Source of the DNA: Mycoplasma enhydrae
GTDB lineage: Bacteria > Bacillota_I > Bacilli_A > Mycoplasmatales > Metamycoplasmataceae
Assembly: GCF_017116825.1 (NCBI RefSeq)
Contig: NZ_JAFIRD010000003.1
Span: forward strand, 29,910 to 93,909
Direction: 5' to 3'
Length of the DNA: 64,000 bases
Shown here one piece after another: positions 54,506 through 64,000 of this stretch (positions are counted from its first letter, which is position 1; the number at the start of each line of letters is the position of its first letter). Under the pieces are notes generated by a model. That model had not been told where the DNA came from, did not search any database, and saw only the letters and a program-made list of their open reading frames with translations. A program made the translations under genes and the position numbers.

Positions 54506-56370
54506 TAGCTAGTCCTTTCAAATTTAATTAAGCTAAAATCATTAACATCAATTGATTTATCATATCCTTTGAAGTTGTTTCAATATAAACTAACTTTTGC
54601 TACTTGTTTTTCACTAGACGATTTAAAATCGTAATCATTATCGCCAAAAGCTATAAATTTTAGTTCAAAATATAATCTTCCTAGTTTGTTTTTTTCTGGT
54701 TTTAGTTCTATATCTATTCTCTTAATTCCACTTAAGGTTTTTTTAGCCTTATTTTCCAGTGCATATGCCAACATATAGTTATTAATATATGAATTAAATA
54801 CTTGAATTTGATAAGAATCGTTATTTAATAAATATGGTTCAAAATTTTGTCTACTGTTATTATTTCAATAATTAAATGAAATATTCATATGATTGGCAGC
54901 TCTTTTTAAAGCTTGCATAAAGGGTAAATCTAATGAATTATTTACGAAATCTTCAAGTGAGATTCCTTCTGAAATTCCTTTATTGTTCGGATGGAAAGAA
55001 TAAATATCTTGGGGACTAACCTTAGATTCATCTATATTATTCATTATTAGTCCTTTTAGACGGTGTCCATGGTCATCAAAGTTTGAACTTAACCAAACAT
55101 AATCTTTGGTAGACTTATCTTTTTTTGTTACTCTAACAATTGCTTTAAATATTTGGTTTGTATCAAAATAATCACTAAATTTGAAATCTATAATTTTATA
55201 TTCCAAATCTTCATTTTTTCGATAATCTGGAATCTTAATTTTAAATATTTCATTTTTAAAAGTATTAAATAAATACATTAAGCCCTTTGTATTTCAATAT
55301 TCAGGCGAAGTAGAACCCTTAATAAAATGGTTAATATTATCAATAACAGTTATATATTGTTTACCATCAATATATAACAAGGGGTTTTGAATATAATCTG
55401 TAAATAATGGCAATTTTTCATCTAAACCTTTTGTTCCAATGCCAAATTTTCCATTAATTGCATAATTTCTAAATCCATTAATGTAGTAATATGTGTTCTT
55501 TCTTGATTCTGATAACAGTTCTTTACCTTCTCAATCTTTGATGCTTTTTATTTGAAATTTTATGTAATTAGTATCATTTGAAATTGATTTAACATTAGGA
55601 TCTGCATTATTTCAATCTATTTCAATTTCTGATATGCCAACATTAAAGCGATTTAAGTATAATTTCATTAAATTTATCCAAATTTGTCTTTGTTTTTTAA
55701 ATTCTTTTGATAAGAATACTTTTGATTGAATATACTGAGGTTCAATTCAATCAAAAAATAAAGCTTGTTTGTTTGTATAAGCATTTTTGATATATCTTTT
55801 ATTCATGATTGAATTGTTAGCATTTATATCATAATTAATTCTAAAAATTATTGTTTGAAGGTCTTCAAAATATGGATTATCATTTCTATTAAAATCTTTT
55901 TTATAAATTTCTGATAAAGTACTAAATCAATCATCATTGAAATCTCCGGCTTCATCAATATCTTCGAATTTATAATCGTTTAAAAAATTATTAATATCAC
56001 TTTTTTTATTAGAATCAAAAATGTTAATATTATCGTTTTTAGAAATTTCTTGTTTTCAGTTGTTTCTCACTGGAAAATCAGGTTTATATTCTATCCATGT
56101 GTCTTGTTTTTTTAAAAACATTTTTCCATCTGAGGCTTTAACACCCTCAAATCTATGTTTTTTAGAATTTTCAAAGTAATAAAATATTTTTTCATCATTT
56201 TCAATTGAAGCTATTTGATTTAAAGATAATCGATTTAAAAAAACTCTAGATATTTTATTAATATCTAAATAAACTTCTTTTTTTCTTATACAGCTTAAAC
56301 TAACTACAGGCAAACTTATAACACTTGCCAAACTAAGAGCACTAAAAAAAATTCTTTTTTTATTTATCAT
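54505..56370 (-). CDS. Large lipoprotein, unknown function
   Basis: 621 residues across eight or more TGA Trp codons. Signal peptide 'SALSLASVISLPVVSLSC' with the lipobox Cys at 27. The mature part is Asn/Tyr/aromatic-rich and contains 'FDDHGHRLKG' and many 'F/Y-x-I/L' strands, suggesting a beta-rich extracellular protein. No motif of known enzymes. Translationally coupled to the His-rich lipoprotein. Divergent from the ZIP transporter gene; the 140-bp gap holds both promoters. Confidence 0.78.
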
Positions 56371-56509
56371 GATTAAATTTTATCATTTTTTTTATTATTA
56401 TAGTTATAAAAATATTGTATAATATTGACATTATTTACTAGATAGTTTAAGACAAAAATTAAAGTGAAATGATTGTAAAACTAAATTAAGATAAGGGAGG
56501 TGAACTAAA
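56371..56509. promoter_or_regulatory. Divergent promoter region of lipoprotein and ZIP genes
   Basis: TATAAT on the plus strand near 56419-56424 and several TATAAT-like boxes. A strong AGGGAGGTGA Shine-Dalgarno stands 6 nt before the ZIP ATG. The spacing allows a shared metal-responsive operator, but none can be named. Confidence 0.35.
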
Positions 56510-57463
56510 ATGATTATTAATGAGAAACTGCTAGGTTTGACTCTAAAAAATAATTTTGAATTAATATTATTTATTAATCTGATTATATATATACTAATAT
56601 TAGTTGCCTTGCCTTTAGTTGTAATGGGTTTTTTAGCTTTAATTAAACCCGAAAAAATTAAATCAAATGAAAAATCATTAATTTATTTGTATGCGTTTTC
56701 AACGGGAATGTTTTTAATGCTTGGTGCTTTTGGATTTTTGCGTGAAGGCTATGAAATGGCTCACAATTTTACACATAGTAAATACTTTAATCAAACAGAA
56801 ATGATTAGAACTATAACAGTTATGGGTATTATGGGAATTAGTTCATTAATTGGTTTTAGTATTGTTATTGGTGGAAGATATTTATTTGTAAAAAAATCTA
56901 AAATAGATCCTCATAGTAAACATGAAGAACACAATCACTCTGATCACTTAATTTCTTTTAGAGACATTGATAACCCTAAGGCAGCTTGATTAGCTATATT
57001 GATGTTATTAAGCCATAGAATAATTGATGGTTTTTTTATAGGATATACAATATTCAAAATTGTAGCTAAGGGTAATTCTTTTTCAAGTGCTACATTGTTA
57101 TTAGTGACATTCACATTACATATTTTATTTGAAATAGTTATTGTTTATTTTAGACAAATTCAATATGGTGAAAAAATAGGTAAAGCAGTTTTATATAATT
57201 TTTTAACATTTTTAGCGATCATTCCTTTTATATTCTTAGGAGCGTACACTGGTACATTTTTGGGCAAGAGATTTGAATGAATTTTATCTGGAATTTTAGT
57301 AATGGGTGGAGTAATAGTCATTTTCACTTCAATATTTGAACTAGTTCCTGAATTTATTCATATTCGAAATAAAGATACAAAAGTTTTATATAAAACCTTA
57401 ATTACATTTGCAGCTGCAATTATTTTAACAATCATGTTATTAGCATTACATAGACATACATAG
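56510..57463 (+). CDS. ZIP-family metal transporter
   Basis: 317 residues, eight membrane helices. A His-rich cytosolic loop after helix 3 reads 'DPHSKHEEHNHSDH', typical of ZIP. The metal-site helices are altered: 'LLSHRIIDGFFIGYTI' stands where 'ALHNxPEG' is usual, and 'LHILFEIVIVYF' where 'HExPHE' is usual. His and acidic residues are kept in part. It probably imports zinc or another divalent metal. The following lipoprotein starts 9 bp later, so the two are co-transcribed. Confidence 0.82.
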
Positions 57464-57472
57464 GAGAATTAA

Positions 57473-59806
57473 ATGCGCAAAAATTTATTATTATGAATGC
57501 CAACTACATTATTGCCTTTATGCTCAATATCTTGCATAAAGAATAATTTTAATAATAATAAATTTGTCTATATTGAAAAAAATAACTTTGCTAATGATTA
57601 TGGCGATTTTGCATATTTAAATCATAACTTTACAAGTGACAATATAAGAACAATTAATTTAGCTACATCAGCTAAGCTATTTAGACTAAAATCAGAACAA
57701 CAACCTTTAATTGATTTTAGAGATAATATTGTTTTAGTCCCTTCTTCAATTTCATATAATTTTGAATTAGCTAATAAAATAGTTGTTAATTCAAAAACTA
57801 AAAATTATGAATTTAGTAATGATTCAATTGATAAAATTGATTTTAATCCTAAAGATGATGTTGAAATTCCGGGAGTTTTTAAACCAAAACGTGATAAGGG
57901 TAATGGTTTTAATAGTCCTTTTTTAAACATTCCTTCTTCGGATACGAATTCTATTAATCACAAAGACTTTAAAACATCATTATCAGAAGCTAAATCAATT
58001 GAAATTTATGTTCAAGACTTAAAAAATATTTGAATTGACTACAATGGTAATTTAGTTAATAATTTACCTTTAAATATTAATTCTTTTAGACTGGGATTAT
58101 TAGCTCATTTACTAAAAAATCCAGCTTTTAGAAATGAACATATTAAAAAAAACAATTTAAAAACAACTAAAATTGATAATCCAGTTTTTAAAGGCTTTGA
58201 TTTATATAGCTTTTTAGTTAATAATAAAATTAATGTAAATAAACTTCTTGATTTTAGTTCAAATAAACTAACTTTGGAAACAATAGATGGGTCTTTTGTA
58301 AATTTTGAAACCTTATTTAATAATTTATTTATTATTCAAAATTATTTTGATGCTTTACCATATGAGTATATTATTAAAAAATATGGCAACCCGTTAAAAA
58401 GCATAAAATGATTTTTTGAATATGGAAAAACATTTAAAGACAGACTTTTTAGTTCTTTTTATTACATATCAGCTTCTAATTCAAATCAAATAACATTAAA
58501 TATAAATAAATACTATAAAAAAGTTAATAAGAGTGCTTTGAGGCAAATAAAAATTGAATACAATCCTTTAAAAAACTCACAAAAAACACATTCTTCACAA
58601 TCTATTAATGCTTTCAAACAAAATATTATTTCTAAAATAAATTATGAAGAATTATCAATTGACGATAAAAAATATATTTTAAAAAATAATCGAAGATATA
58701 ACATTTCATATGAAAAAAACTTTAATCGTTTTAGACTAGCTAATAATATTATTATTAATCATAAACCTAATATGAATAGTCCTTATATGAATAAATACTT
58801 CCTAGAACTATATTACGGTCTAAATAATCAAAAATATGAACTAAAGCCTATTAACATAGCTTTTCAAAGCTTGTTTAATAATATCATTAACCAATATGCT
58901 TTGGTTCAAGACAATAAAGACATTTGATTATCACAAGCTCCGCAAAACTTGTATTTAAAGGCTAAAAATAAAGCACTAAATTATGAAGAACTAAAAGATG
59001 CTTTTGTGCCAATTTCAGTTCCTATAATATTTAAAAAGAATTTAGATAAAATTAAAGATACTTTCCAGTTTAAAAATAAACAAAAAATATCAGACCCTGA
59101 AATTATTGATATTAATAAAAAAATGCAATCATTTTGATATAAAACCATAAAAGAAGAACTAAGCAAAATAATAGATGAATTCTATCAAAATAAAGCTGAT
59201 AAAGAAAGCATTTATTTAAATTTACCAATCGTGGTTGAAAATGAAAATCAATTTATTAATGATCGAATTGCAGTTTTAAAAAATAATTTAAATTCAATTC
59301 ATAAAAAACTAAGAGTAGACATTACTATCGTTGATAATTTCGAAAAATATAATGAATATTTAAAATCTAATAAATCTATTTATAAGCATGATGAATTTAG
59401 ATTATTTCAAGGTGATTCAGTTGAATATATTTTTTCAGTTTTAAAAAATGAAAATAATGGAATAGTAGATATTGCAAAAACACTTAAAAAACATGAAGCA
59501 GAGTTTTTAAAAAACCATACATATGAAAATTTGATTAATTTACAGACTTTCTTGGATAACAATAGCATTAGTCTTTTAAACATTAATGATGTAAAAGTAA
59601 TTAAGGAATATTTAAATAATTTAAATAAAGAACAACAAATTAGTTTAATTAATGAATTAAATAATTTATTAAGCTATACCTTGAATTTTAATAACCAAAT
59701 TAACATTGATAGTTTTTATAAAGTTGTTTACCAAAAACACATTATTAAGCCATTAAGCCCTAATAATTTGAATTATTTTCAAGATATAAGAATAAGAGGT
59801 AAATAA
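57473..59806 (+). CDS. Large lipoprotein co-transcribed with ZIP
   Basis: 777 residues with about six TGA Trp. Signal peptide 'LLLWMPTTLLPLCSISC' with the lipobox Cys at 18. The mature protein is Asn/Lys-rich, without repeats. It contains 'LRLLAHLL…LKNPAFRNEH'-like and 'NLFIIQNYFDALPYEYIIKKYGNP' stretches that could belong to a solute-binding fold of the mycoplasma OppA type, but this is not certain. RBS TAGGAGA. Linked to ZIP upstream and to two small lipoproteins downstream. Confidence 0.75.
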
Positions 59807-59807
59807 T

Positions 59808-60278
59808 ATGAATAAAAAAAAGCAATTCTTAAATAAAGCACTAATTAGTGCTACAGCACTAGCATTTTTTAGCTTTCCAGTTATTTCTTTATCTTGCCAA
59901 AAATTTGATATAGATGAATATAATAAAACTAGTATCCCCCCTTTAACTTCTAGTCAAATTGAAGAAATTAAAAACTCATTTATATTTAAACTAAAACCAG
60001 AAGCTCAAGATAAAGAAATTACTAATATTTGAAGGCGCTGAATTAAAGAAACAGGAAATGAAACTTATAAGGTTCATAAATTAATTAATCATGGTGAATT
60101 TAAGAACTATTTTGAATTTAAAAAACATAATTTAGGTGGTTTTGGTTCATCGCATGATTATGAATTTGAACTAAAAATTGACGAAGCCACAAATGTTATA
60201 TACATAGAATGAAAAGTAATATGTGTAGATAGTAGCAATAGAGTAGATGGTACTGGCAAAATAGAATTAGAAAAATAA
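59808..60278 (+). CDS. Small lipoprotein (copy A of a tandem pair)
   Basis: 156 residues. Signal peptide 'ALISATALAFFSFPVISLSC' with Cys at 30. After a short linker, 'LTSSQIEEIKNSFIFKLKPEAQDKE' is nearly the same as the next lipoprotein's 'LDSSQLQEIKNSFIFKL'. The C-terminal ~50 residues form beta strands ('FELKIDEATNVIYIEWKVICVD'). Function unknown. It starts 1 bp after the 57473 gene. Confidence 0.8.
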
Positions 60279-60314
60279 AATACCGAAACTTACAAAAGTA
60301 ATATAATATAAATT

Positions 60315-60875
60315 ATGAATGTACATAAAAAAAAGCTTTTTGTACTAGGGTCAATTATGGTTGGTTTTATACCTGCTATAACTTTGTCATGTACAAAAGA
60401 AAATGACAATAATGATAATTGAAATACTGACAATTATCCTGATTACACTCCACCTAACAAGCCTTTAGATTCATCTCAATTACAAGAAATAAAAAACTCA
60501 TTTATTTTCAAGCTAACTGAGGCTGGAAAAAAATTAAGAGATGAAAAAGGAACACAAGGAATAGTTGATTTAATCAAAGAAATCAAAAAAACTCATGATC
60601 CAAAAGAAAATGGTCTTGATAGAGGTAGTATACTTTTAAGTACTATATTTGAAAAATGTATTAATGATGAAAGATTTAAAGTACATTTTATATATAAAGG
60701 TCCTAGCGATAAAGATTATGCATACTTAAAAGGTCACAAAATCGACATTGAGCTTGAAACTCATAACAGCCAAACAAACCTTCCTGGATTGCTTTATGAA
60801 ATAAAATGTCCTGATAGACCAAAATTTGGCGTAGAAGGTAGCGGGTTTATAACTCTAGAAGATATAGAAGCATAA
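60315..60875 (+). CDS. Small lipoprotein (copy B of a tandem pair)
   Basis: 186 residues. Signal peptide 'LFVLGSIMVGFIPAITLSC' with Cys at 26. Asp/Asn-rich linker, then the shared 'SSQLQEIKNSFIFKL' segment. The remainder ('IVDLIKEIKKT…') and C-terminal beta strands ('IDIELETH…GLLYEIKC') have the same layout as copy A with insertions, so the two arose by duplication. TATAAT-like sequence lies ~15 bp before the start. Ends the operon at a strong terminator. Confidence 0.8.
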
Positions 60876-60898
60876 ATTTTCATAATAAATGATAGACA

Positions 60899-60936
60899 GA
60901 AATCACAACAGCAATTATAAGTGTTGTGATTTTTTA
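60899..60936 (+). terminator. Strong terminator after the lipoprotein pair
   Basis: AAATCACAACA (60900-60910) pairs perfectly with TGTTGTGATTT (60922-60932), followed by TTT. Confidence 0.85.
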
Positions 60937-61034
60937 TATTTAAGATAAAAGTAACTGAGTTTATCTTTGATTGAGGTTCACTAATAAATGATATGTTTGT
61001 CATGATTTTTTAAATATTTCATGAATTTTATAAT

Positions 61035-61076
61035 AAAAATATCAAGCACATTTTGTGTTGTACTCGATATTTTTTT
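61035..61076 (-). terminator. Terminator downstream of the giant surface protein
   Basis: AAAAATATCAAG pairs with CTCGATATTTTT (one mismatch/G-U), with A/T tracts on both sides. The remaining 60937-61142 is AT-rich with no gene. Confidence 0.65.
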
Positions 61077-61142
61077 TAAGGGTCCAGATTTATTTAAACC
61101 TGATTTCAGTTTTATTATTCTAAATATCAAATTGAGTTTATT

Positions 61143-64000
61143 TTATCAAAGTCTGCCTTTATATTTTTTTGTATTTTTTAGTCAATGTTTAAAGGGGTTT
61201 TCAAAATAATATACTTCAAATTTTGCTGACATTACTTGGTTTCTAACTTCTTCAATCATTCTTATATTAATATCAGTTTCAAAATTTTTGTTATCATTAT
61301 TTTTAACATGATTTTCAAAGAAATTTTGGAATTCATTAACTTCATTGTTTATTAATTGTGTAAATGCATATTCTCATTGATATGTATGATCAAATAAATA
61401 ATTAGAGTTTTGTTTATAGACTCTAGCCCATTTATCCCTAAATTGATTTCTCTTTTGATTATTAATGGTTCGACCATTATACAATCAATACATAATTCAA
61501 TAATCATTAATACGTCTAAGTATTGTTTTTCAACGATTAATATCTACTTTAAATTCTTGTTTATGATTTTGATTTTCATAAATATAACCACTATTGTCTT
61601 TACCAATTATTATTCTTTTTCTGCTAAAAGTAAAACTAATTTCATTAGAATTTTTTCTAAAATTATAAAATTCATAATCTTCATAAAGAGATGTATTAAT
61701 TTCTAAACTATTATCTTTTTTATTTACCGCTGTAAAAAGTTTATCGATTAATTCTTTAGAGATTCGACCCGCAGCAAAATCTTCAATTCATTCAGATCTT
61801 GTGTAACCTGTTCATTTAACTGGATAAAAAGGTGTATATTTAATGTTTTCTTGTGACCTTTGTTTAAATCCTGAAATTTCTTGTTCAAAAGTTTTGTTAT
61901 ATTCTAAACCATCAACTGCTTTTATAATTCGATATTTTATTTTAATAATACCTGTTTTATCATTTGGAGAATGATCTACTATTTCAAAATTATAACCATG
62001 CGGTAGAGGTTGTTGCAATTTGGTTTCGGTAAATAGTTTATTTTTTCCATACTCAGAAGGTAAATTGTTTTGTTTTAATTCATTAGCGATTACCAATGAA
62101 TTATTAATTGTATCTGCTAGTTTTTGAATAAGTATATCTATTTCGCGATCTATTACTATTTCTTTGTGTAGTTTATCGAGTTCGACAGGATTAATCGCGG
62201 CCTTAAATCTATCAATAAATGGATTAAATATATTATTTTTATACTTAGATTCGTCAACTATTTTAACATCAAGTTTGGTTATTTCTTCAACTGTTATTCG
62301 ATTAATTTGTTGAAGTATTTCTTTTTGTTTATTAGCATATGGTTTCAAAGCATTTTCATATTCTGCTTTGGTCTTTAGTTTATAAAATGGCTTATCTATT
62401 AATATTTGATCTAATTTATTAATTAGTTCATAAATATGACTATTATTATCTATTTTAATCTGACCAACATTAAAGAAAAATTCATGATTTGTTGAAAACA
62501 TACCTTCAAACACTTTTAAAACTGTTTTATAGTCTTTTTCTAAATTAAAATAACTTTGTATAGGTGAAGGAAGATTGAAAAATTTTTTATATTCAGCTGG
62601 AATATCTAATATGCCAATATTTCCTCAATTAGAAATTTTTTCAATTTCTTCTAAAAAGTAATTTGCTTTTTCAAAAAATGCTATTCAAGCCTTAGCGGTG
62701 TTATATTTAGGATTAACTTCGGCTTCAATATATTCTAATGATGATATATGAGCTCAAATTGAAGTTTTTAATTTATCAAATATATATTTTGGTTCTATTG
62801 GAGGTTCATTGAAACCATCTATGAAAAAAATATTGAAATGTGCAACTTCAAGATTAAATTTTTCGAAAAATTTTAAAGCGTCTGTAGCACCCAGTAAATT
62901 AATTAAAGGTGCTTTTGTTTTCTCGGTCAATTTATGAATATCATATTGTAAATTATGGTTCATTTTTTCAGCAAAATCTTTTAGTTTTTCGTATATTCTT
63001 TTACTTTCGTTTTTAGCTTCATTAATAATGTTTTTCATATCTTGTATAGTATGATTGTCTACATTAAGAGCTTGAATTCTGCCTTCATATCCGTTTCTTT
63101 CTTCGCGAAATATATAATATAAATTATCATTAACTGGCTCTGAATTTGGATTATTTAACATATCTAAATATTCTTGACGAGTGGTTTCAAATTTTAATTT
63201 AGAATCAATAGATTCTTTCATTATTTTAGTATCGTCAATTATTTGTCTTGATTCTGTTGTTCCTTGATTATATATGTAACTTGTTGCTTTATCCAACGAC
63301 TTTTGAGCTTCTGCTATTACACTATCAAATTGAAGCATCAATGCTTCATATTTTGCTTTATTATTTGAATTTTTATCAGCAGCATAATTTGTTTTAGCTT
63401 CATTAAATGCTTGAAGTGCCTTGTTATATTGCCTTTGATAGTCAGCTTTATTTTGATTTAATTTCTCTAGAAGTTCACCAGCATTTGTATTAGCAGAACC
63501 GATTAATTCTCCTAATTGTTTAGCTAATTGTTGTGCTTCAGGGTTTTTATCATCTTTATTAGCATTATAAACTCGGCGAGCATTAGATATAATATTAACT
63601 AAAGCACCTAAGTTTTGGTCTAATGGATCTATTGTTTCTTTTTGAGCTTCAGTATCTGCTTGTGCATTAGTTATTGCATCGATATGATCTTGCAATAATT
63701 TTTTAAGACTTTCAACACGCTTATCTTCTTTATGTTGTTCTGATTGTAATTTGGCTCTTAATTCAACTAATGCTGTTTCTATTTCTGTCTTGTTTTGATT
63801 CATTGAACCATCATTAGCGTGATATTCTTGAGCGTTAGCAGCAGTCTTAATTGCTTCAAGTTTAACTAAAGCGCTTTCGTAAGCACTAATAGCGCCCTCA
63901 ATTTTTTCAATTGAATTACCGCTTTCATCAGCAGCTTTTTTAGCATTTTTTAATTCAGTATTTTTTCAATTCTGATATGCTGTGTCATGAGTTTGTTTAG
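61143..64000 (-). CDS. Giant coiled-coil surface protein, Lmp-like (5' end outside window)
   Basis: At least 952 residues, reading through TGA Trp codons. The upstream end lies beyond the window. From the edge inward, ~350 residues are Ala/Gln/Glu/Lys/Asn-rich coiled coil with 'AYESALVKLEAIKTAA' and 'YNKALQAFNEAKTNY' units, the pattern of long mycoplasma surface proteins such as M. hominis Lmp. The remaining ~600 residues are mixed, ending in a Tyr/Asn/Trp-rich domain ('WIMYWLYNGRTINN'). Surface or adhesion function is inferred from this architecture alone. It ends before a terminator at 61035-61076. Confidence 0.8.

Noticed and set aside
61021..61706. Plus-strand open frames opposite the giant surface protein
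   Set aside because: They lie antisense to the continuous minus-strand frame 61143-64000, are hydrophobic by composition only, and have no ribosome-binding site.
1..64000. Many genes appear broken into two to five ORFs by TGA
   Set aside because: The pieces are in one frame, TGA falls at conserved Trp sites, and a tRNA-Trp with anticodon TCA is present. With code 4 all are intact, so none was called a pseudogene.
1..64000. CRISPR arrays, insertion sequences, rRNA genes
   Set aside because: No regularly spaced repeats, transposase motifs or rRNA sequence were seen on either strand.

Overview
The window is a piece of a mollicute (Mycoplasma-type) chromosome. It is extremely AT-rich. Almost every conserved gene reads through in-frame TGA codons where the family has tryptophan (genetic code 4), and a tRNA-Trp with anticodon TCA lies at 35601-35675. 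RF1 (prfA) is present and no RF2 is seen. The pattern of an ECF transporter, ComEA/ComEC remnants, Cys-lipobox lipoproteins and an MG284-like/MG285-like operon next to acpP suggests the hominis/agalactiae-bovis-synoviae side of the mycoplasmas. Two degenerate sugar-enzyme homologues (a GH13 protein and a transketolase-like protein) would fit a non-fermenting, arginine-type species. The exact species is not resolved.

Layout. 1-3432 (minus): pgsA (partial), a membrane protein, a degenerate GH13 protein and holA. 3515-6180 (plus): a YebC-family regulator and ComEA-like and ComEC-like competence proteins. 6159-10929 (minus): ecfA1-ecfA2-ecfT-ligA. 11109-13163: a large lipoprotein. 13191-26366: a long minus-strand block in the order ruvA-ruvB-secDF-hisS-aspS-secG-rnr-smpB-ssrA(tmRNA)-DUF2188-folD-dNK-hpt. 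26475-27023: ppa. 27183-28902: a small HTH gene and its large partner gene. 28933-29688: nadE (minus). 29791-32498: efp, an Asp23-like gene and a transketolase-like gene. 32495-33214: rluB-type pseudouridine synthase (minus). 33405-35575: a second copy of the HTH/partner module, plus a membrane-anchored third gene and acpP. 35601-35856: tRNA-Trp and tRNA-Thr. 35927-45591: prfA-prmC, dnaJ, topA, a membrane protein, cmk, der, gpsA and hup. 45581-50184 (minus): recU, then a three-gene nuclease cassette headed by an XRE-type regulator. 50415-60875: lipoproteins, two Opp-type permeases and a ZIP metal transporter, with several His-rich proteins. 61143-64000 (minus): the C-terminal part of a giant coiled-coil surface protein resembling Lmp proteins.

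How the genes work together. Most of the window is core information processing: translation (aspS, hisS, prfA, prmC, efp, tmRNA/SmpB with RNase R), recombination (ruvAB, recU, ligA, holA, topA, HU), Sec export (secG, secDF) and nucleotide salvage (hpt, dNK, cmk, ppa, nadE). Operons are tightly packed with 1-22 bp overlaps. Convergent pairs often share a bidirectional terminator that contains both stop codons.

The accessory parts worth attention are four. (i) The duplicated HTH plus MG285-like module, each gene preceded by a perfect AT-only or nearly AT-only palindrome. (ii) The XRE/ImmA-like, YqaJ-like and DUF2779 cassette. (iii) A probable metal-acquisition island at 50-60 kb. (iv) Two enzyme homologues that appear to have lost catalytic or cofactor motifs. 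No insertion sequence, CRISPR array, rRNA operon or prophage was seen. No frameshifted gene was found once TGA is read as Trp.
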